Origin: Sphingomonadaceae bacterium
GTDB lineage: Bacteria; Pseudomonadota; Alphaproteobacteria; Sphingomonadales; Sphingomonadaceae
Direction: 5' to 3'
DNA length: 6,261 nt
NCBI GenBank assembly: GCA_019239785.1
Contig: JAFAZM010000140.1
Location: 1-6,261, forward strand
The notes under the pieces are model-generated. The model did no database searches, was not told the DNA's origin, and saw nothing but the letters and a program-made list of their open reading frames with translations. Positions 1 through 4,526 of the stretch are shown piece after piece. Made by a program: the position numbers and the translations under genes. The stretch's first letter is position 1, and each line of letters begins with the position of its first letter.

Positions 1-1
1 T

Positions 2-568
2 CTCGCCGCGCGGCCTGGCTGGCTGAGGCTCCATGGGCGCGAGACGATCGGGAGCCTATTCACCCAGGCCCTGGTCGCGCGCCGGCAGCAGGCCTTCTGC
101 TATTCCGCGGCGACGCGGATGGACTTCGCGCCTGCCCATTTCCAGCAGGCGGCGGGCCTGGTCTGCTATTATAATGGGGCCAAGTTCCACTATCTCCATG
201 TCAGCCATGACGAGGCGATCGGGCGCCATCTTCGGGTGATGTCTGCGCTGCCCGACGCGCCGGTGGCGGATGCCTTCACCACGCCGGTGCCGATCCCCGC
301 GGGGCCGATCGAGCTGCGGGTCGAGGTCGACTACGAGCGGCTGCTGTTCGCCTGGCAGCCCGACGGCGCGGCGGGGTGGACGTGGCTGCCCGAGCAATTC
401 GACGCCTCGATCCTCTCCGACGAGGCGACCGCGCCGGGCCTGCCCAATTTCACCGGCGCCTTCGTCGGCATGGCCTGCCAGGACATGGCGGGGACCGGGC
501 GGCCGGCGGACTTCGATTGGTTCAGCTATCGCGAGCGGGACTATGTCATCGATCCGCGGCGGCTTTAG
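2..568 (+). CDS. C-terminal part of a GH43 family glycosidase (beta-xylosidase type), 5' end outside window
   Basis: An open frame enters from the left edge and reads 188 residues to a TAG stop. It starts RPGWLRLHGRETIGSLF and continues with RRQQAFCYSAATRMDF, FQQAAGLVCYYNGAKFHYLHVSHDE and a final FDWFSYRERDYVIDPRRL. This pattern (QQAGLVCYYN, HYLHVSHDE, DFDWFSY) is what I know from the C-terminal concanavalin-like beta-sandwich domain of GH43 beta-xylosidases and arabinofuranosidases, which packs on the five-bladed catalytic propeller. The propeller and the catalytic Asp/Glu residues would lie upstream and cannot be checked. The likely role is cutting xylo-oligosaccharides or arabinose side chains from plant hemicellulose. 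The internal ATG at 119 is not the start, because homologous sequence runs through it. The gene converges on the cupredoxin gene, with an inverted repeat between them. The family call is firm; the exact substrate is not. Confidence 0.88.
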   Translation, partial: LAARPGWLRLHGRETIGSLFTQALVARRQQAFCYSAATRMDFAPAHFQQAAGLVCYYNGAKFHYLHVSHDEAIGRHLRVMSALPDAPVADAFTTPVPIPAGPIELRVEVDYERLLFAWQPDGAAGWTWLPEQFDASILSDEATAPGLPNFTGAFVGMACQDMAGTGRPADFDWFSYRERDYVIDPRRL

Positions 569-587
569 GGAGCGGGCCGTGACACAG

Positions 588-703
588 GAGTCACCCCGGC
601 GGAGGCCGGGGCCCATGCACACCGAGGTTTCGGAACGGCTGTGAGCGCGTTCCTAACTCTCCAGGACCGTGTTCATGGGTCCCGGCCTTCGCCGGGATGA
701 CTC
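588..703. repeat. Paired inverted repeat A (35-base arms) between convergent genes; possible bidirectional terminator
   Basis: The left arm (588-622) and the right arm (669-703) are reverse complements at 31 of 35 positions, separated by 46 bases. Each arm is itself a hairpin. The left arm has CCCCGGC (594-600) pairing with GCCGGGG (605-611) around a 4-base loop; the right arm has CCCGGC and GCCGGG around CTTC. The element fills most of the 148-base gap between the stop codons of the GH43 gene and the cupredoxin gene. It could therefore stop transcription from both sides, although neither hairpin has a clear T-run. Similar CCCCGGCGAAGGCCGGGG palindromes are, as I recall, scattered through sphingomonad genomes. 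No open frame here looks real. Confidence 0.8.
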
Positions 704-716
704 GGGGGTTTCCAGG

Positions 717-1034
717 CTAGCGGCCGACGTTCAGCACCCCCTGCATCGTCGGATGGAAGCGGCAGTAGAAGGCGATCGCGCCAGCCCGACGCAAGGTGAC
801 GCGGGCGCTTTGCCGCGGCTGGATCACGAGGTCGAAGCTGCGGTCGCGGGCGGTGACGGTGTGGGCGACGATGTCGCGATTGACCCAGAGGATCGTGTCG
901 CCGGCGCGCAGGCCTGCAGGCGGAGCGCCGAAGTGCATGCCTGCGATCGGTACCGCATGCTCATGGCTTGCCGGCGGGGCGGCGGCCGAAGCCGCCGCGC
1001 CGGCCAGCGCCGCCAGAGGGGGCAGCCGCCTCAA
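717..1034 (-). CDS. Exported amicyanin-like cupredoxin (type 1 blue copper protein)
   Basis: A 105-residue protein whose N-terminus (residues 1-22, RR then a Leu/Ala-rich stretch) reads as a short signal peptide, so a periplasmic location is expected. The mature part has a complete type 1 copper site of the amicyanin/pseudoazurin kind: His58 in VAHTVTA, then Cys91-x2-His94-x2-Met97 in YCRFHPTMQG, near the C-terminus as usual. Such proteins carry single electrons between periplasmic redox partners or bind copper; no partner enzyme is visible here. The start is a TTG whose T precedes the TGA stop of the upstream DUF4142 gene, giving a 4-base overlap and probable translational coupling. No Shine-Dalgarno is evident, and the next ATG (Met33) would remove the export signal. 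The gene is the second of a two-gene operon under the ECF-type promoter at 1595-1623. Family assignment is strong; physiological role is inferred only. Confidence 0.88.
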   Translation of the reverse strand: MRRLPPLAALAGAAASAAAPPASHEHAVPIAGMHFGAPPAGLRAGDTILWVNRDIVAHTVTARDRSFDLVIQPRQSARVTLRRAGAIAFYCRFHPTMQGVLNVGR

Positions 1035-1546
1035 TGGAGCCGGCTCGCGAGATGCTCGGCGTGGGTCTGGTGCTCGGTGAAGAGCGCCAGGCCCGATTGG
1101 AGCAGGCTTTTCAGCTCGGCATTCCGCGCCGCGGGGATCAAAGTGTCGCGCAGCGCGCCATTGACATTGCGGTGATAGACGACCTCATTGTCGACATAGG
1201 CGCGGTCGAAGGCGGCGCCGCGCAAAGTGGCGAGCCGGTGCAGCGTCGCCGCCGCCTGGCTGCTCAAAGCGGCGCTGGTCGGATTGGCGGCCGGAGTGAC
1301 GTGGAGCCGCGTGACCAGGGCGACCGCCTGCCGGTTCACCGCCTCATGGTCGCGGACCATGGTCCGGGCGAAGGCGCGGACCTGCGCGTCATGCGAGCGC
1401 TGCAGCGCCTGGCGCGCCGCGGCGACGTCGATCTGGCCGGCCGTATAGGCGATATGGGCGATCTGGGCGTCGTTCGGCGCCTGCGCCTGGACCGGCGCGG
1501 AAAGCGCGAACGCGGCCGCCGCCAGCGCCGCAAGCTTCATCCTCAT
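1031..1546 (-). CDS. Exported DUF4142 family protein (predicted ferritin-like helical bundle)
   Basis: A 171-residue protein starting MRMKLAALAAAAFALSAPVQA, a clear signal peptide with likely cleavage after Ala21. The rest is helical and has DUF4142 hallmarks: RAFARTMVRDHEAVN (His67), AYVDNEVVYHRNVNGAL (His125), and a His-rich C-terminal helix ending HQTHAEHLASRLH (His159, His162, His165). The family is widespread in proteobacteria, is predicted to fold as a ferritin-like four-helix bundle, and has no established function. The frame stays open upstream to 1648. I choose the ATG at 1546 because GGGAGG (1560-1555) sits 8 bases before it, the signal peptide starts there, and the promoter at 1595-1623 lies inside the longer reading. 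It overlaps the downstream cupredoxin gene by 4 bases. The His clusters and the cupredoxin neighbour hint at metal or redox stress handling, which is inference. Confidence 0.88.
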   Translation of the reverse strand: MRMKLAALAAAAFALSAPVQAQAPNDAQIAHIAYTAGQIDVAAARQALQRSHDAQVRAFARTMVRDHEAVNRQAVALVTRLHVTPAANPTSAALSSQAAATLHRLATLRGAAFDRAYVDNEVVYHRNVNGALRDTLIPAARNAELKSLLQSGLALFTEHQTHAEHLASRLH

Positions 1547-1594
1547 CTCATCATCCTCCCGAAAGCAAGCGGCCGCCTGTCCGGGCCGCGACTG

Positions 1595-1623
1595 TTGGAT
1601 GCCGGGCCGTCCGGGCGGTTCCC
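1595..1623 (-). promoter_or_regulatory. ECF-type promoter for the DUF4142-cupredoxin operon
   Basis: Read on the minus strand, GGGAAC (1623-1618) is followed by exactly 16 bases and CATCCAA (1601-1595). GGAAC is the classic ECF sigma -35 core, and CATCCAA stands where the -10 should be. The same two blocks with the same spacing occur before folE and before the ECF sigma gene. Transcription would begin near 1588, giving a leader of roughly 40 bases to the ATG at 1546. The -35 abuts that of the divergent folE promoter. Confidence 0.78.
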
Positions 1624-1652
1624 GGGAACCCGGCGCCCGCGCCCGCATCCAA
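1624..1652 (+). promoter_or_regulatory. ECF-type promoter for folE
   Basis: GGGAAC (1624-1629), 16 bases, CATCCAA (1646-1652). Sequence and spacing match the promoters of the divergent DUF4142 operon and of the sigma gene. The base run after the -10 (TTGCGG) also resembles that at the sigma promoter (TGCGG). The predicted transcript start near 1659 gives a very short leader (about 17 bases) before the ATG at 1676. The two divergent -35 hexamers form the palindrome GGTTCCCGGGAACC (1617-1630). Confidence 0.78.
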
Positions 1653-1675
1653 TTGCGGCAACCAGCAAGCGGGGT

Positions 1676-2341
1676 ATGTTCGTGGAATTCCTGTCCTGTG
1701 GCGACGAGGCCGTCGTCGAAACCTCCTTCGGCGCCTTGCCGTCCTTTTCATCGCCGTCGCTGCCGCCGCGACCCGGGCCGGCCGAGATCGAGGCGGCGGT
1801 GCGCATTCTGATCGCGGCCGCCGGCGACGACCCCGCGCGCGAGGGGCTGCGCGACACGCCGGCCCGCGTCGCTCGCGCCTATAGGGAATGGTTCGCCGGC
1901 TATGCGATCGATCCCGCCGACCTGCTCGAACGCACCTTCGGCGAGGCAGAGGATTATCAGGAGACGGTGCTGCTCCGCGCCATTCCGGTCGTGTCGACCT
2001 GCGAGCATCATATGGCGCCGATCCTTGGCCATGCGCACGTCGCCTATCGCCCGAACGGCCGCGTCGTCGGCATCTCCAAGCTCTCGCGGCTGGTCGACGC
2101 CTTTGCCCGCCGGCTCCAGCTCCAGGAACGGCTCACCGTCCAGATCGCCCGCACGCTCGACGAGGTGCTGCGGCCGAAGGGCGTCGCCGTGATCGTCGAG
2201 GCGCGGCACGGCTGCATGGGCACGCGCGGCGTCAACCAGCGCGAATCGGCGATGGTCACCAAATGCTGGCTCGGCGACTTCCGCGAGGATGCGGAGCTGC
2301 GCCGCGAGCTGATGGCGTCGATCGGCTGCACTGGCGTGTGA
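1676..2341 (+). CDS. folE: GTP cyclohydrolase I (FolE, zinc-dependent type)
   Basis: This 221-residue enzyme converts GTP to 7,8-dihydroneopterin triphosphate plus formate in the cytoplasm, the first committed step to tetrahydrofolate; in many bacteria the product also feeds queuosine synthesis. The catalytic core is complete. It has EGLRDTPARVARAY (56-69), the zinc and catalytic motif VSTCEHHMAP (Cys109, His111, His112), GISKLSRLVDAFARRLQLQERLT (132-154), and ARHGCMGTRGV with His178 and the third zinc ligand Cys180, then the end motif MVTKCWLGDF. Length fits the family after a non-conserved N-terminal stretch of about 35 residues. The frame is open far upstream (to 968), but that part is antisense to the DUF4142 and cupredoxin genes. 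I choose ATG 1676, just downstream of the predicted promoter. GTG 1682 is a good alternative, with GGGG 7 bases before it. An ECF-type promoter directly in front of folE is unusual. Confidence 0.95.
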   Translation: MFVEFLSCGDEAVVETSFGALPSFSSPSLPPRPGPAEIEAAVRILIAAAGDDPAREGLRDTPARVARAYREWFAGYAIDPADLLERTFGEAEDYQETVLLRAIPVVSTCEHHMAPILGHAHVAYRPNGRVVGISKLSRLVDAFARRLQLQERLTVQIARTLDEVLRPKGVAVIVEARHGCMGTRGVNQRESAMVTKCWLGDFREDAELRRELMASIGCTGV

Positions 2342-2342
2342 C

Positions 2343-2371
2343 GGGAACGCACCGGGCCTTGCGGCATCCAA
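2343..2371 (+). promoter_or_regulatory. ECF-type autoregulatory promoter of the sigma gene
   Basis: GGGAAC (2343-2348), 16 bases, CATCCAA (2365-2371), lying in the 52-base gap between the folE stop and the sigma start. It is the third copy of the motif found twice at 1595-1652. The predicted start near 2378 leaves just enough leader to hold the ribosome site AAAGGAGG (2381-2388). Its position before an ECF sigma gene is the usual sign of autoregulation. Read-through from folE would also transcribe the sigma gene. Confidence 0.77.
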
Positions 2372-2393
2372 TGCGGAGTGAAAGGAGGGGTTC

Positions 2394-3089
2394 ATGACCG
2401 CCGCCCCCCGGCCCGATTACCGGAATGTCGACGATGCCGTCCTCGCCGGGCTGGTCGCGGTGCGCGATTCGGCGGCGGTGCGGCTGGTCACCACCCGCAA
2501 CAACCAGCGCCTGTTCCGCGCCGCCTTCGCGATCCTCGGCGACCGCGCCGAGGCCGAGGATGCGGTGCAAAGCGCCTATCTTCGCGCCTTCGCCGCGATC
2601 CGCAGCTTCGAGGGCCGCTCCTCGCTCTCCATCTGGCTCACCCGGATCGCGATCAACGAGGCGCTGGGGCGGCTGCGCGCGGCGAAGCGGCGGCGGGCGC
2701 AGCTGGACGAGGCCTCGGTCGCGGTCCTCGACGATTATCGGGAAAAGCTGATGCAGGGTTCGATGAGCGGCGCCGCGCCGGACAAGGCGCAGGCGCGGGC
2801 CGAGTTGCGGCGGATCATGGAGGCGGCGATCGCGGCCCTGCCCGAGCCTTTCCGCATCGTATTCGTGCTGCGCGAGATCGAAGGGCTGGGCGTGGACGAG
2901 GTCTCGGAGACCCTGGGCATCCTACCCGCGACGGTGAAGACCCGGCACCTGCGCGCGCGGCGCCGGCTGCAGCAGGCGCTGGCGCCCGAGGTGAAGGACG
3001 CGCTGACCGGGTCCTTCCCATTCGCCGGCGCGGATTGCGAGGCGATGACGGAAAGCGTGGTGCGGTCGTTCTGCATCAGGGCGAGCTGA
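2394..3089 (+). CDS. ECF-subfamily RNA polymerase sigma factor
   Basis: A 231-residue cytoplasmic protein that would direct RNA polymerase to a small promoter set. Region 2 spans about 35-100: RNNQRLFRAAFAIL, the -10 recognition helix EAEDAVQSAYLRAF (53-66), and FEGRSSLSIWLTRIAINEALGRLR. An acidic linker follows (104-137). Region 4 spans about 138-192: ALPEPFRIVFVLREIEGL, then the helix-turn-helix VDEVSETLGILPATVKTRHLRARRRL, which reads the -35. A tail of about 38 residues follows, including DALTGSFPFAGADCEAM and the cysteines Cys215 and Cys227. There is no region 1 or 3, as expected for ECF factors. The ATG is preceded by AAAGGAGG at good spacing. No anti-sigma gene flanks it: folE is upstream and a convergent radical SAM gene downstream. 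The promoter motif before it, before folE and before the DUF4142 operon suggests these are its targets. The exact ECF group and the signal are unknown. Confidence 0.93.
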   Translation: MTAAPRPDYRNVDDAVLAGLVAVRDSAAVRLVTTRNNQRLFRAAFAILGDRAEAEDAVQSAYLRAFAAIRSFEGRSSLSIWLTRIAINEALGRLRAAKRRRAQLDEASVAVLDDYREKLMQGSMSGAAPDKAQARAELRRIMEAAIAALPEPFRIVFVLREIEGLGVDEVSETLGILPATVKTRHLRARRRLQQALAPEVKDALTGSFPFAGADCEAMTESVVRSFCIRAS

Positions 3090-3104
3090 CGGGCGCCGAC
3101 CCCA

Positions 3105-3242
3105 AGATCCTCCCCGGGACGGGGAGGGGGACCATGCGCAGCATGGTGGAGGGGGCCCCGAGTTTAGGGCGCCTCTTCCTCCGGGCCCCCTCCACCACGC
3201 CGCTTCGCGCCGCGGTCCCCCTCCCCGTCCCGGGGAGGATCT
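3105..3242. repeat. Paired inverted repeat B (perfect 29-base arms) between convergent genes; probable bidirectional terminator
   Basis: Outer arms 3105-3133 and 3214-3242 are perfect reverse complements. Each contains the hairpin CCTCCCCGGGACGGGGAGG. A second matched pair lies inside: GGTGGAGGGGGCCC (3145-3158) with its complement (3183-3196). The hairpin tips between outer and inner blocks differ. The left tip is the perfect 7-bp stem ACCATGC/GCATGGT (3131-3147); the right tip (3194-3216) is a longer CG-rich sequence. The whole can fold as one long hairpin or several small ones. It fills the gap between the sigma gene and the radical SAM gene, and its right end covers the first two bases of the radical SAM stop codon. 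Such elements recur in sphingomonad genomes as far as I recall. Confidence 0.85.
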
Positions 3243-4353
3243 AAAATAGTCTCAGCTGCGCCCCCTGCGGCGGCTCGAACAGGTCGCGGCGGAGGGGTCG
3301 TTTCTCGACGTTCAGCCCGTGCTTCTTCACCGCCCGCTCGAACCTTGTCCTGAGCAGGTCAGCCCAGGGCCCCTGTCCGCGCATCCGGCTGAACCAGTTG
3401 GGATCGTTGTCCTTGCCGCCGCGGATCGACTGGATGATGTGCATCACCTTGCCGGCGCGGTCGGGGAAATGCTCGTCGAGCCAGGCACGGAACAGTGGCG
3501 CGACCTCGAACGGCAGGCGGACCGGCAGATAGAAGCAGCCGAGCGCGCCGGCCTCCGCCGCCGCTTCGACGAGATGCTCGAGCTCGTGGTCCGTGATCCC
3601 CGGCACGACCGGCGCGATCGCCACCCAAGCGGGCACGCCGGCCTCGGCAAGCCTTTTCACCGCGGCGAGGCGCTTGCGCGCAGCCGGCGCCCGCGGCTCA
3701 AGCGTGCGCGAGATACTGGGCTCGAGCGAGGTCACCGACAGCGCGACGCTGACGAGGTCGCGCTTCGCCATGTCGGCGAGCAGGTCGAGGTCGAGCAGCA
3801 CCCGGTCCGACTTGGTGGTGATCGTCACCGGATGACTGGTCTCGGAGAGCACCTCCAGCACCGAACGGGTGATCCGCCATGTGCCCTCTATCGGCTGGTA
3901 GGGATCGGTGTTGGTCCCCATCGCAATCGGGCGGACCGCATAGCCGGGCTTCGCCAGCTCGGCGCGAAGCAATTTCGCCGCATCGGGCTTGGCGAACAAT
4001 TTCGATTCGAAGTCGAGGCCGGGGGAGAGATCGTGGAAGGCGTGGGTCGGCCGGGCGAAGCAATAGATGCAGCCATGCTCGCAGCCGCGATAGGGGTTGA
4101 TCGAGCGGTCGAAGCCGATGTCGGGCGACTGGTTGCGGGTGATGATCGTCTTCGGCTTCTCGACCGTCACCGTCGTTCGGAGCGGCGGCAGCCCGTCCAA
4201 TTCCTCGCGCGTATCGAGCCAGTCGCCGTCGGCCTCGCGGCTCGGCAGGTTGAAGCGGGTCGGCGTCGTGTTTTCAGGCGCGCCGCGGCCGGCGCGGGCA
4301 TCGGGTCGCATTTGGACGAGGTTAGGAGGCGAACTCGAACGAAGCAAGAACAT
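3241..4353 (-). CDS. PA0069-type radical SAM protein (SplB-like)
   Basis: A 370-residue (longest frame) cytoplasmic radical SAM enzyme. Its signature is NPYRGCEHGCIYCFARPTHAF, with the CxxxCxxC cluster Cys91, Cys95, Cys98 that would hold the 4Fe-4S centre and bind SAM. Further family blocks are GTNTDPYQPIEGTWRITR, HPVTITTKSDRVLLDLDLL, SLEPSISRTLEPRAPAARKRL and the C-terminal WFSRMRGQGPWADLLRTRF. This matches the PA0069 family, distantly related to spore photoproduct lyase (COG1533), whose substrate is not known. The start is uncertain: the ATG at 4353 gives the longest product but has no convincing ribosome site. The ATG at 4311 (Met15, MRPDARAGRGAPENT) fits the usual family N-terminus better, also without a clear Shine-Dalgarno. 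The gene lies alone between repeats B and C, convergent with the sigma gene. No ECF-type motif precedes it. Confidence 0.9.
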   Translation of the reverse strand: MFLLRSSSPPNLVQMRPDARAGRGAPENTTPTRFNLPSREADGDWLDTREELDGLPPLRTTVTVEKPKTIITRNQSPDIGFDRSINPYRGCEHGCIYCFARPTHAFHDLSPGLDFESKLFAKPDAAKLLRAELAKPGYAVRPIAMGTNTDPYQPIEGTWRITRSVLEVLSETSHPVTITTKSDRVLLDLDLLADMAKRDLVSVALSVTSLEPSISRTLEPRAPAARKRLAAVKRLAEAGVPAWVAIAPVVPGITDHELEHLVEAAAEAGALGCFYLPVRLPFEVAPLFRAWLDEHFPDRAGKVMHIIQSIRGGKDNDPNWFSRMRGQGPWADLLRTRFERAVKKHGLNVEKRPLRRDLFEPPQGAQLRLF

Positions 4354-4363
4354 TCAATGCCCA

Positions 4364-4515
4364 TCATTCCCGCGAAAGCGGGAATCCCGCTTCTACCTTC
4401 CTTCGCGTTCTTCGCGGCTTCGCGTGAGCCAACTTCTTCCTTTTTGCACGCGAAGGCGCGAAGGCGCGAAGAAGGGGAACAAGAAAAAGCGGGATTCCCG
4501 CTTTCGCGGGAATGA
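4364..4515. repeat. Nested paired inverted repeat C (perfect 29-base outer arms) between transglycosylase and radical SAM genes
   Basis: Outer arms 4364-4392 and 4487-4515 are perfect reverse complements. Each holds the 8-bp stem ATTCCCGC/GCGGGAAT closed by a GAAA tetraloop (left copy 4366-4385). Nested inside is a second imperfect pair, 4401-4426 and 4447-4471, built from CTTCGCG-type units. In the right half these form tandem 8-mers (GCGCGAAG) read across 4451-4471. The element starts 12 bases after the transglycosylase stop, so its right arm could end that transcript, and it lies directly upstream of the radical SAM gene. The layout resembles a REP doublet or a small mobile palindromic element. 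No coding frame in this gap looks genuine. Confidence 0.85.
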
Positions 4516-4526
4516 CGAGAGGTTGG

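Noticed and set aside
56..622. 188-residue minus-strand frame
   Set aside because: Antisense to the GH43 C-terminal domain, Arg/Gly-rich, no recognisable motif, and its start lies inside repeat A.
1547..1648. N-terminal extension of the DUF4142 protein to an ATG at 1648
   Set aside because: The extension would bury the signal peptide. It contains the predicted promoter (1595-1623), while GGGAGG sits correctly before the ATG at 1546.
968..1675. Long 5' extension of the folE frame, giving a 457-residue fusion
   Set aside because: The extension is antisense to the DUF4142 and cupredoxin genes, both of which have strong family motifs. It is Arg/Gly-rich like a GC-shadow frame, and the folE promoter lies just before 1676.
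2378..3244. 288-residue plus-strand frame overlapping the sigma gene
   Set aside because: Low-complexity Arg/Ala/Gly composition without motifs; it overlaps the sigma factor, which has clear conserved domains and a ribosome site, and runs through repeat B.
4311..4353. Sigma-70-like promoter (TTGCTT, 17 bases, CTAACC on the minus strand) for the radical SAM gene
   Set aside because: Weak match to consensus, and its position depends on the unsettled start codon, so it is not listed as a feature.
4447..4471. Tandem GCGCGAAG units as a possible CRISPR or microsatellite array
   Set aside because: Only about three short units with no spacers; better explained as half of the inner inverted pair of repeat C.
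4475..4480. Extra GGGAAC as a fourth sigma promoter
   Set aside because: Sixteen bases downstream there is CCCGCTT, not CATCCAA, and no gene starts downstream on that strand.
3319..4515. 398-residue plus-strand frame
   Set aside because: Antisense to the radical SAM gene with its CxxxCxxC motif; its end is made of repeat C. Composition is typical of a shadow frame in GC-rich DNA.
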